Assembly: GCF_027942865.1 (NCBI RefSeq)
Contig: NC_134509.1
Location: 9,817,754-9,881,753 of the forward strand
Length of the DNA stretch: 64,000 nucleotides
Source: Odontesthes bonariensis
Lineage: Eukaryota; Chordata; Actinopteri; Atheriniformes; Atherinopsidae
Direction: 5' to 3'
Below are positions 1-11,900 of this stretch, in pieces. The notes under the pieces were generated by a model. It saw nothing but the letters and a program-made list of their open reading frames with translations, made no database searches and was not told the DNA's origin. The position numbers and the translations under genes are program-made. The stretch's first letter is position 1; every line of letters starts with the position of its first letter.

Positions 1-998
1 GTGGTTTGATAATCAAAAGTTCATTTTCAAGTTAATTTTCAAAATCACAATTGACGTTTCTGGACTAAAGAGGAGAGCTGACATCCAGCTGGTTATCATT
101 TCAAAAGTCTGCATCTCTGATTCTATGGTGGCCCATTGTTGCCTATGGAACAGGCAACATCTGGCAAGGCAAAGGGGAAGATACCGCACACTCTTGTCCA
201 TCATGCTGAATTTTATTTCACAAACAACGTTTCGGCCAGTGTGGCCTTTCTCAAGTTTTTACACAAGCAAAGTGAAGACACCCCTTATAAATTGTCCTCT
301 AGTTTGTGATTGGCTGACAACAATCAGTTAATTAGTCCCATGACACCTGCCAATCAAGGTGGAGTCTCGTCACACATTAATCAATCACATTATGTTTACA
401 TTGGCAAATAGTGTCAAAAGGACAGGTAACAGATTTAGACAATTTATAAGTATTGAAAGAAAAAAGAAAAACATAAACATAATAATACACCAGCCCCTGT
501 GAGTGCAAAAGATCCAAATACCAAGTGGTCTAAATACAATATAGTCCCATGATGGGAAGACAAAATAAAGACAATACTTGCAATGTTTAAATCAGGCCAC
601 TAGGGGCCGTCATGAAAAGCATTGTATCACCCTGTCAAGTTAGGAACCCCTCTAGGCTAAAAAGACTATTTGGCCACACCTACAATGTCTAAATTCCCTG
701 TTAGTTATACATTAACATTCATGTGTGGTTTGGTATGGTTTCACAACACCAGTGTCTACCACTGGTTGGATCAGTGCAAATCTTTTGAGAAGGGACTGAA
801 CCAAGAATGCAGCACTCTGTATTCCTACAAATTCTTCTAAATTTGAGTTTTGATAAAAAAAGACAAGCTGAGGCTGATGACTGAACCTGTTTCTCTCTGA
901 CTTCACCAAGAAACCATAGCAGGGGTATTTTGTAACACTGTGATTATAGTGCAATTATTATTTATATAGGCTGCAGCAATAACAGTGATAGAGTACAC
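1..998. other. Upstream intergenic DNA, no gene seen
   Basis: No open frame in this stretch resembles a known protein and all are short. Positions 226-255 hold a motif with paired GGCC stretches and a GAAACG-like core on the minus strand, of a type often found in interspersed repeats. Otherwise it is AT-rich unique-looking DNA. Confidence 0.5.
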
Positions 999-1969
999 CA
1001 GTGTTGTGAAAGTTCATGCATCTCATGAACTAGTTCAAAGTTCAGTTCCCACAGGTTAAAAATGAATAGTTCATAGTTCACCATTTCAATTTTGAACTAG
1101 TTCAAAGTTCAGTTCATTTCAATTTTTTGTTTAGAAGTGAGAACGAAAGACTAAACTTGAGAAAGAGAAGAAATTATAGTGTCGTGTCTTGCAAATGAAA
1201 TCAGTTATACTAGACCTTAAATTCTATCACACAAAATGGCACGTGGAACAGATGTGTGGACAAGGGACAAAAATTGTTTGCACTTTTTGTTGTATTTGTC
1301 TAAATAACTTCTTCTCCAACCATGTAGTCCATTATTAATCTGTTGCTGGGAAATCACACCCCTGAAGACTGCAGGCAGTGTGTTCTGGGTCGTTTGGGCC
1401 TGTTGGCAGCGGGTCTTGCCCCTTCCTAATGACTTTTTTTGATTGTCAAGGACTTGCAGATATTTTCTCACTCTGATGCTTCTACTCCACATGTATTTTC
1501 AAATGGGAAGTTGACGAGGCTGACGTTCTGACTTGATTTTTAAACGCAATCGACGTCACTTGCACAGAAATGTTAGATTTTTGCTGTTGGAATCTTTTGC
1601 TGACAGTACGTAAAATTCCGTACATAATCCTAAACAGACGAGGCATCTGATGTGCATGCTGCGTCTGCAGCTTTTCTCCTTTTGAGATCATCTGTCATTG
1701 TAAAGCAGCACTGCTCCGGCGTTGCAGCGGAGCGTTGCTGGTTTGTGGAGTGCGCAATGCATCGTGGGTAACGTTGTGCGAAGTACGTCGGGAAAATGTT
1801 GGCAGTGACAACTATAGACGTATGTCTTTGGTGGGTGACAACAATATACCTTTGCAGGACCTCACATAATCTGAAAGAATCAAGTTTTTTATTTGCAAAT
1901 ACGTTGCGTTCAGTTCAACGTTCTCAGAAAAACAAACGCGTTCTTTGAACTTGTCCGTGAACAACACTG
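999..1969 (-). mobile_element. hAT-type DNA transposon, decayed
   Basis: The ends are inverted repeats: CAGTGTTGTGAAAGTTCA on the left and the complement of GTTCACGGACAAGTTC plus CAGTGTTG on the right. They are flanked by an 8-bp target-site duplication with one difference, GAGTACAC at 991-998 and GAGTGCAC at 1970-1977. An 8-bp duplication and CAGTG termini are typical of hAT elements. Minus-strand frames at 1482-1691 and 1217-1492 contain short stretches (STSHLKIHVE, then a Lys/Gln-rich tract) that could be remains of a BED zinc finger and the transposase N-terminus, but frameshifts break them. At 971 bp it is internally deleted and cannot be autonomous. Confidence 0.8.
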
Positions 1970-2344
1970 GAGTGCACATTAAAATATGACAAGACAGTTT
2001 ACTGTCAACACTGTACAGCTATGACTGCTGTGGCCTGAATTGTAAAGGCCATATACAGTATATATATTTAATGTTTTGTTTAAACGACTCTGGTGCAATA
2101 CACGATCATAACGACAGCTTGAAACCCAGACAAAGACTTTATTTTGGTGCTTCTTTTGTAATGTCTAGTTAACATAATGTTTTCATTAATCTCACAGTAG
2201 GCTACTTTAGGGCCTTCATAAGGTAAACATTCTGCTTGCGGAACTTCTGTGCTTGAAAGTAGAATTGACATTATGTATATGTGACATTATTGTAGTCATT
2301 AACTCGTGTTTCCCTGTTCCAACAGATATCCTTTGAATGGTGTT

Positions 2345-2530
2345 ACAGTGCCCCCCCCCCCTTTCTGTCTTCTCAAACCCCAGCTGCTCGAGGCGGATGG
2401 CCACCCTTCCTGAGTCTGGTTCTGTCAGAGGTTTCTTCCTGTTAAAAGGGAGTCGTTTCTCTCCACAGTCGCCTCAGGCACGCTCAGGGCGGGAGATTGG
2501 ACTGAAGACAAGTTTCGGTGCAATCTGTTG

Positions 2531-2586
<56 letters not shown>

Positions 2587-2671
2587 TCTTGAATTGGACT
2601 TTATTATCTAAGTGCCTTGAGATAATATTTGTTGTATTTGGCGCTATATAAATAAAAATGAATTGAATTGA
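2345..2671 (+). repeat. Teleost non-LTR retrotransposon 3' tail
   Basis: The motif GTTTCTTCCTGTTAAAAGGG, followed by a GCGCTATATAAATAAA segment and an AATTGAATTGAA-type tail, is the common 3' end of a retroposon family scattered through fish genomes. It is plus-oriented and 5'-truncated. The GATA microsatellite lies inside it. Family assignment is from memory of the consensus, not a database search. Confidence 0.6.
2531..2586 (+). repeat. (GATA)n microsatellite
   Basis: About 14 uninterrupted GATA units. It is embedded in the retroposon tail about 315 bp upstream of the LCORL start codon. Confidence 0.97.
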
Positions 2672-2900
2672 AATATATTACTTGCACAAGTTGATTAAAG
2701 AGCAATAAAAATGCACGTGCACATTACAATTTATGTCTACGTAAATGGTGAACGATCGTGGGCACAGATGGCTGGTAATTCAATGCCTAAAAGCAAACAG
2801 AAGACGCTCCCCTGGTGGTCACTGATGGCACCACAGCCGGTATGCTGCAGCCTCTCCGTGTGGCTAAAACAGAGGGAGAGAGAGGGGGGTAGGAGCGAGA

Positions 2901-2994
2901 ATGGCGGCCGTGCAGTGCACCAAATGCACGGCAGAAAGGAAAGGTTTTCGGCGGGAACTTGATTCTTGGCGACACAGACTGGTCCACTGCGTTG
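2901..2994 (+). CDS. LCORL: LCORL exon 1 (residues 1-31)
   Basis: ATG in the context GCGAGAATGGCGG. It encodes a Cys-x2-Cys pair and the [12 protein letters not shown] segment conserved in LCORL, and ends before a GTACGA donor in phase 1. Confidence 0.92.
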
Positions 2995-5900
2995 GTACGA
3001 ACCATAAGCAGTTTGTTTTATTGTACAAAATTTGTGGAATTCAAAGACTTTTGCCCAACAGCAGAGGGATCGCTGTATCGAGCTATGTTGTATTGCTAGC
3101 TTATGCTAGCTAGCTAACCATTGCTAGCTAGTAGCCCATAGCACCATTGGAGGTGAAGAGCAGCGGCTAACATTTACTCGATAGCTCTTACGTGTTGACT
3201 CCCTTTGTTTGTCCCATGAGCTAGCTAGCAGCCCACCGGTGTCGGCTCTTTTAGGCGTTTTTATGTAACCGAGAAGGTTTCATTCATCCATCTTTAAGGC
3301 GCATCGTTTTGTTTGTCCAATGTACTATTGATGTTATCGGGCTTTGTTTACTGACACACTCAATTTTTTTGGCTATGATAATACGATGCTAAGCTAAGGT
3401 AAATGTTAAGCTGTCATTTGGGGGAGGGTACTGTTGATGCGTTAGGAAAGCTAATGTCAGTACAATGTAATAAAAGTATTCGCTTCATGAGTCCCTTGTC
3501 GCGTTTTTTTCTGTGCTTAATTTTATGTTGAACACAGTTTTTAATGCTACGGAAAGCTGGAGTATGAACGCAAGGCTAGCTCAGTCTAAAAAAAAAACTG
3601 TTTATCCCGATTAATCGTGAACACCGAAATCCGAATTCACATAAAATCACATCATCATCACCGCTGTCCATAATTCTGTGTCCTGTTGGCTAAGTGGAGA
3701 CTGATAATCACTGAAAGTGTCTTTCTGAAGTTTATAACGTGTTGTAGCTGCACAGTTGTCAGGAAAAATACGTTTTCTTCGTAGACCTTGTTTGGTTTTA
3801 TGGAAAGCTGAAACTGATGGAACAGACTGTACCAAAATTGTCTAGTATTTCAAGCGTCTTGTTCATATCAGAACTGACACTCTGTTAATTTTGTCTTGCA
3901 GGGTTTGAATGTATTCTGGAGGGAATCTATGGCCCAATGCTGCTGAAAGACCTCAATTTATTTGTTGGTGGGTTATTGATAGTGTACATTTAAACACATT
4001 AGTAATTTTTTATATCCATACCAAACCATCCATTAGTTGTTTCTTTATCTTTTAACATGCCAACCCTACATACATAGTAATTGCTGCAATGTAAAGCAGA
4101 ATCTCTAACGGTTCATGAGGGATTGAGCTGCCGCATTCAGTATTGTCCTTCTTTTTTTTTTTTTTTTTAAAGTGTAACGATGCTCATTTATATTGAAAAA
4201 TATGACTGAGAAATAACAAAATGCTCCTGATCACTGCATGAAAAGCAGAGTTGTGATGTGGCTTAGTTCCTTTAAGCTCCCCAGTAAACCTTGACATTGA
4301 ACAAGAATGCACAATATTAAGACCTTCTCCCACGTGAAATGCAGCTGTCGTCAACAGACCGGCGCATTTCCTGCGATATGTTAAAAATATCTGCTGTAAG
4401 GAAAAAGAGGGGGGGTTGGGTGTCCACAGTGTTTTGGTGGTCTAAATTCAGGGTCACTGTGACACATAAAGGAGTCATATGTTGATAATCACATAGTTTT
4501 GTATAAATGCCTTACAGAAAATTACGTGTTGCTATGTTGTATCCAAAATATCCATGTTACGGTGACATAGTGTCCCACTAAAACACTTTTTCTGGCCATT
4601 TTTCAATGCTGTAACTCAGGAACACAAGGGGATACTGTAACCATATTTTTTATCAGTTGATAAATGAGGTCTGGATGTACAACTTAAGTGTATTTTATAT
4701 CAATCTGCTGTATTTCCTGAAGAGTCCATGGCTCAGAATTTTTTTTTTTTTTAGCTCGCTTGGAGGAACATTCATATTTTAGTCATTATCTGGCATTATC
4801 TGCCACTGGCCCCTGTGCTAGTTCATCAAAGTGTTACTGTATTCTGATGTATTGTTACTGTCCGGTAAGGGGGACAAGGACAAGAAAAAAAACAAGCAAG
4901 TGCTATTATTAAACTATTAAACATAGTAACACAACTACTAAATCATTGTAGACCTTTGAAAGTAGCCAACTGGACTTAATCAAGTAGTCACCTGTTTGAT
5001 CAGCAGTTGGCACTTTTGGAATATTTTGTATGTATGCGCCGCCAGTGAACTCGGCACTTACACCCAGTTGTGATATTTTTTTGGGAGACAGTAGACCACC
5101 TTTTCTTCCTACTGTTGTTGGCCTTTAATACTTCCTTGACATTATTTGCCAATTTGCTGGCTTAAGTAAAACATAAAAGTGAAAATATAGCAAGAAACCA
5201 CTCCTTGTCAGAGATTTGAGGACAAGCTTCAAGACCAGCATCGCACGTGAAATGAGACGGTGGATGTTCAATCCTTTTCCAATCTGTGGCATGCATCATG
5301 GGGGTAGCAGTGCAGACCCAGTGTCACTGGTGTGAGCAGGCCAGTAACAGCCAAAGCAACTTGCCTGACATAATTTATTACTGGGACTGTTCGCCAGCCA
5401 ACGGGTGGCCCTGTCCATCATTTAAATTGCAGTTTAGGCGTGAGGCGGGGTACAGTGAGTGCGTCTCACTTCAAACAAAAAACAATAAATAAGGATTAAA
5501 TAAAACGTACTTCCACAACATGCTGTATTCTAATTGTTCATTAAAGGTGTTCTAAGTCAACAGATTATGTTTTTGAAAAGTCTAGATTTTGAGTTGATTG
5601 GCCTCTTGAAGTTGGCCATCCAGTCGCCAGTCTTTTTCTTTCTTTTCTTTTTGAAGAAAAAAAAATAAACGCATCCATGGAGACGACCTCAAATATTGCC
5701 TAGGTTGGAAACATTCTATTTTTGCGGGGAAATCTGATTTTGTCTACTCTCCTCATTATGTTAGTCCGAAACAGAATCTTTTATAGGTATACTGATCATT
5801 GCAAAGTTATGTCCCCTCCCCCATTCATGTGTATGTACTCGCATGAACAATAACCCTTCATTGTTCCAATCGTCAAGGCAACTCGTGATGAGCTGCTCAG

Positions 5901-8900
5901 TGAAAATATTGAGTGGGATGCACTCCGTCGCCCCAGGCTTCCATACTCTGCTTGTTCAAGCCGCAGACTGTTGTGTCTCATTGTACACGATAAAGCCAGC
6001 TTCTAATCTGACCTCTGCATAGGTAGGGTTTTCACAGAAAACCTCCCGCCGCTAGTTTGTGTTGATATCCACTATGACAGTGAACTCAACACCTGAGAAC
6101 AAGATCTGGGCCCATAACGTAGATCCTGGATTCCACCTGGTAAAGCCTTGCGATGAAGAGATCTGAGCTCCACATGTTGCCCGTCCTAAAAACTGAGACA
6201 TTTTATGTTTATGACAGCAGTAAGCTTGCATATCTACTCACTTGTCTTAAATGACCTGGGGGGGGGGCTTCTGTATCACACATGGCCAAAAGTACAGTTT
6301 TTAAATGTGTCAGCAGTTTGCCAAGAGCTTTTATGTTATAAAACTCTGTGGAGATGCAGTTTGGAAACCACTATTGACTCTTATCATATTATGTGTACAG
6401 AAACTCCAGTAGGAGTTTGTTTGATCCATGATTGACGCTAATTTATTAGTGTGTGTGCTGTTTTCTTCTTTCAGACTGTGAACCTGAAGAAGTAGGTGAT
6501 TGGTCCCCAGAAGCAAGCCGCTCTCAATGTTCATTCTGTAACCTTCCACTGGACAAACTCAGTGTAAGAATTGCTGTCAAGATTGCCAACTACTATCTCT
6601 AAATCAAGTTTCTTTCAATTTCTTCAGGTCCGCGACTTTATTCAGACACATTTCTCATCATTTCCACATTTACCTGAAAATTCACATTTGGATGAAGTAT
6701 TATAAACCCCCTGAACTTCGAGAGGTCACATTTCTGATATATACAATCTAATCATGTCATTCAACAATATATCCATTGATCACATAAAAACAAAATGGGA
6801 AGAAGAGCTGGGATCTCAGTTATCAGATGCTGAACGGGACGGGGCACTGACCTTGGTAAATGGAACCTCCTCGTGTGCACGACTGGATCTGACTCAGTTT
6901 AAAGTTCTGTGATAAGGCCAACCTGGCCAAAATATACTCTTAACATGGATGATTTATATGGCCGCTGTGGACAAACCTGTCTCACATGTTTTGGTCATTT
7001 TCTACACTGAGAGAGTTCTGGACATCAGTATCTGGGCTCCTAAATGAAGCCTGATGTTTTAGACCTACAGCCCAGCCCTATGAAAGCCATATTTGGGATC
7101 TCTGGGAGTGAATTCTTAATATCTAAGAGCAAAGAAAATGTATTCGCTTTAGCCACCTTGATAGCAAGGTGAAGAATATTATTGAATGGAAGAAAAAAAA
7201 TCGCCACCAGAGCCCTCGATATGGTTCCAGGATATGTTGATTTTTCTTTCTTAGAGGGTCAACCAGTAAGTTCTTCAGAACCTGGGATTCCATCACCAGT
7301 ATTCAACAGTAAAGTCAAATTTTTGTGTTTAATTCTTCATGGGGCTACAGCGTGCTGACAAGACAATATAAAACCGTACTGTTGGTATTGTGTTTAATTA
7401 TTTAAAATGACCAAAATACTTGTCAAAAAAGGTTGTCAACTAATAACGGTAGTATTTTGCCTTGGAAGTGCCCAGTCAGCGATGTTTGGTTCTTGCCAGA
7501 TATTACACAGGAGTGAAAAATCTATCAATTATTTGGTCCTTTTTTTTTTTTCCATGTAGGATCCAATACCTGCAGCCACGTCACCTCCCTCCTCCCCCTC
7601 TGATTACTCTCCTTGTCAGGCCCTGACCATCTGTGAGAGCAGCCAGTCAGCACACAGGTTCCTCCAAGCTGTGTTTCATAAGAAAGGTGAGGCTGTTTAT
7701 TTTCGCCATGTTGCACATGGCAAAACGTTATCAACTTTTGATGTGCCAAAAATGACGCCATACACCTGTAGCTGTGATGCCAATACATCTGCAAGTAGTA
7801 CCGAAATTTGTTTAAGAAATTGGACAACAGTTTAATTGTTTATATTTATTAACTATTTTTTTCAGAGGCCTTTTTTCCCTCCCTTTTAAAAAAGAAAAAA
7901 AGTAGGGTAATGGTATACATTTGCATTGCATATTTTTTCCATTGCAGACTGATAGACATGCAGTCTTCAAAACAACGCACATGCTCTAAATGTGACGCTT
8001 ATATGTTGATCAAATGCCTATTGGTTGAAAGTTAACTCGGGCTGGCTAGAGCTGATAAGTCGATTTCACAACAAAGAGGACGACGCCCCAAAGACCATAA
8101 AGGACAAGTGAAAAGCTCAGACAACAGCTGCACTGGACAATCCTGATGATAGTTTTGTGCCACCAAAATGGCAGATCCATGTCTACTTTGACTTGTGTCT
8201 TTTCCACAACATGGCAAAGCAAAAATGAGAACATCAGCTCCATCACAACTCCCTCGTTTTTTATGAGACTGCACTTATGGGGCAGTGAAATGCTCTAACA
8301 TGCAACAGAGAGCATGCGGGGATCTATGTTAGCCCTTTAGAATTGCTGCTCCCAGTCAGTTTCCATCCAGTTTCCAGTCAGTGGGATTCTCCCCTTCCTT
8401 TCCTGGAGTTTGCCTCCTTTTCACCTACACCATGTTGTTCATTCAGTTGTGGTCTGTCACTTTCTTAACAAAAAAAATAGAAAGAAAAACACAATTGTTC
8501 GCCAAAATATCACGTATATCTGATGCCAAAAAGATAGGTTGTGCAAATCTCAGCACCAGCATTAACAGAATGCACATCTGTAAAGTATTAAACATATTAA
8601 CACAACTACTAAATCGCTGGAGTTAAACAAGTAGTCGCCTGTTTGATCAGCAGCTGGCACTTGTGGAAAACTTTGTATGTATTGCATCACTGGTAAACTC
8701 AGCAGCAGGCCACAACCACTGTTGTTGCGAGGAGTCGCACGGACGATTTAAGATTATGACAATCTGTATTTCAGTTACTGTGAAACTCACTGTTAAAAAA
8801 GAAAAAAATCGCTTCCATCATTTTTCATCATTCATTCCATAATTTTCTAATGCAAGTTTTTACAGTTGTTGCAACATTTATTCATTTTATTTTCTTTCCA

Positions 8901-11900
8901 AGAGCTCGTAACCTGGAAATGACAGTTTTTGATGTTGTTTATGTGTTCTGAGCAGGTAAATCTGCATTTTTATTTACAATGTCAATTTCTTTTTCTTTTT
9001 TTTCATTTTGCAGGGTATTGTTCTTTTTAAATGAACAAACACATGAAATGATTTGGATAGAAAAGAAAAAAAACGAGTAAAGCACCCGCAGAGCTTTTTT
9101 TTTTTTCTTGGTTGAAAAGATTTCTAAAACACATCTGGAGATTCACAGACATCTGGGCTAAATTTGGTTTAAAGTGAACGTCTTGTAGACTACTATAGCC
9201 TAGTTGAAGACCCTGATAAAACAGTAGCATCTAGCCCGGATTTCACCAAGATTGCCTGTATAAATGACGACCAAATTAGGATTCAAACTTGAAACCTTCT
9301 CCATACAATCACTGCTTAATGCGCTGAACGGCCACACTGTTAAATTTGGATCTGAGGGGTTTCTATCCTCAATACCCAGTACGTCATCTTCCAGTTTAAC
9401 AATTGCAAGAAAAGAACAAACGATTCGTATGAACGAGATAAAAAAAAAAACTGGCAGAAAGTGAAACGGTTCGAGAGAGACGCTCCAGTTTTTAAAACCA
9501 CACTATTGTTACATCAGGCTTCTCTGCTAATGAAAAGTTGTCTTGGAAATGAATCAATGCGTGTTTGAAATGGTGAGATTATTTCAGGCCGCCTTCATAC
9601 GAACAAGAACAATCGAGTGTTGTGGATTGAGAAAGTTGCCAATATGATGTTTGCTGTTTCATTTTAGGACAGGGGTGGCTCTCCCTCAGTGAATTTAATG
9701 TTTAGGATAGGAAGCGTTTATCTCTATTTAGAGTAAATATTTCTCCAGAGGGCTTCGCAACGAGGGATCTTTCACGGTCTGAATTCCGTCACAGATGGTC
9801 ACCAGACTCCCTTTAAAAATCAGTTCATTATTGTTAGTTGATGATCAGAGGAAAAATGTTCTCTTATTACGGTAATTCTTAATTATTTTCACTATTTGTA
9901 AAAACAGCGTAGCCAGCATACCGTTCAGTGTGTGCGCGCGCTCTTTCGTCAAGTTAGACACACAAACTGAGCACCTCAGGCTCTAAAAAAGTCTGGTTTT
10001 CAGATGATTCTGTGTGCAAAAACAAAGCTATTTGTATATTTTATAAATGAGTGGCTTTAAGGTTCTATCTATTACCTCAGAGACAGATTGGACATTTCCA
10101 GTTTGTTTTCACGGCAACGCACATGCTGTTTTGTCTAATTTTTCATATTTTGAATTGACATTTGCAAAGTTTATACAATGCATTATTTATTTTGTCCTTC
10201 TAGATGGTGGTACCTGTACAGTTTGAGTCAGCTACACTGAAGTTTGCCATGCATACACATTCAGTTTGTCAAATAATTGGTCTGCACGTCTAGACATGCG
10301 ATTCTCCTGCAGAGTATCCTCAAAAGAGCTATCCATGCTGTTCTTTGAATGGAAGGTTGATTTGATCCCACTACATGTATGGTGTAAGCAGTGGCTATAT
10401 ACTTGCCAAACCAAATACTGATTTGACCAATGATGGCTACCATCTATTGCACTGGCTGGACACTAGATTAGTGAGGCTATCTACTAGTATACAAATGCTG
10501 GTGATCCGCTATACCACACGCTTAGATAGTTAATTGGCATGTCTATGCCGGTAACTATCATTCTGAGGCTGAGGCTAGCAGCTGACTAAATTGTCTACTG
10601 ATGTGGTTACTAGCATGCTAAAGCTAGCTAAATTAACGAATGATTTGGCTTGTCTTCTGCGTTAGACGCTGGCTAATTATTGGTCAAATTAGTAGCTTGC
10701 TTTGAAGGGGATATATTTTCCATTCCAAGTATAAAGCCTCTGCTGACTGTTTTGATAGTCTTAATTTTGCCAATTTGTCAGCTTCACATTTGTCAGACAC
10801 ACATGTCTCGCATATCGGGGAAGCAGTAACCTTTAATTTGGCCTAAAAGGCTAGTGTTATCTTACTAAACTAGACAAAGCAGATGCACCAGTTAGCTGAT
10901 TTATGCTTGATCTGATAAGCTGATAAAGTTAGGTCGCTGACTCGGCTAACATAATTTTGACTCCCATCCATATTTTTGCTCTTCAGATGTGCCCACAGAC
11001 TGTGATTCGAACATACCTCTGGTTGCCCAGGAGCTGATGAAGAAGATGATACATCAGTTTGCAGTGGAGTATGCTTCCAAGTGCCTGCTCCGCAACGGTA
11101 CAAATGGTGTTACAGGGACCTCATCACCTTTGTCAGAAACCCCGGATGCCCCTCTGGACCTCACAGTGAGCCGAACACTGGAGGAGAAAGAGATTGAGCC
11201 TGAAGCAGGTAAGTTAAGCAATTTTGAATTTAAAGCCTATATAGAAATGTTCCACCTTCAAAAGTTTTCTGACTGGAGAGTAGAGTTAGAGGAACTTAAA
11301 TTCCAACCCGGACATTATTAAATTGATTTGTCTTGTAACAGATGGCGCACTCGACCTCTCCTACCGCAATTTGGCCAGCTCAGCAGCTTCGTCATCTAAT
11401 CACAAAGCCTCAGGGTAAGAGTTTTGTTGAAAATGTATTGCTTTTGACTATAATTTGGTATGCAAATATGTGATCAAATGAATGCGAAAGAAATCTAATT
11501 ACCGTTAAACCTGGGAGTTCCTCATAAATTCAACAAAAGATTTACTTGATTTAAGCATTTTGGTCAAGATTCATTTGGACTAAATCATTGCATGTGAGGA
11601 AATTCCACTAAATTAGTTTAGCACTGCTGACCACAGCTTGTTCTCTCAAGTCAAGAGCATGACAGTGTAGGTTAGCATCAATATTGTCGTATATTGCTGT
11701 TTTTTTTTAATTTTTTTTTTTAACTTGCTTTATTTAAATGAGCCAGCTGATATATCCTCTGCCCGAATCATTTCCTTACTTCTATTTTCTTGAAGTGAAT
11801 TCGTAATTACAAGTCATTCTGAGCTAGTTTGTGTTCATTGTTTTGCTTTTTATGGGGTTGACTCTTTTATCTCTTGACCGGTAACGTCACAGCACAGGCC

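Noticed and set aside
226..255. Hammerhead-ribozyme-like motif (minus strand, GGCC stem with GAAACG)
   Set aside because: The CUGAUGA core is not intact (reads CTTGAGAAA), and no cleavage-site stem could be placed. It is more likely a repeat remnant.
8032..8274. Overlapping minus-strand frames of 66-80 codons as a small gene
   Set aside because: Two overlapping frames in the same stretch with no splice support, no start context and no recognised domain, within an LCORL intron.
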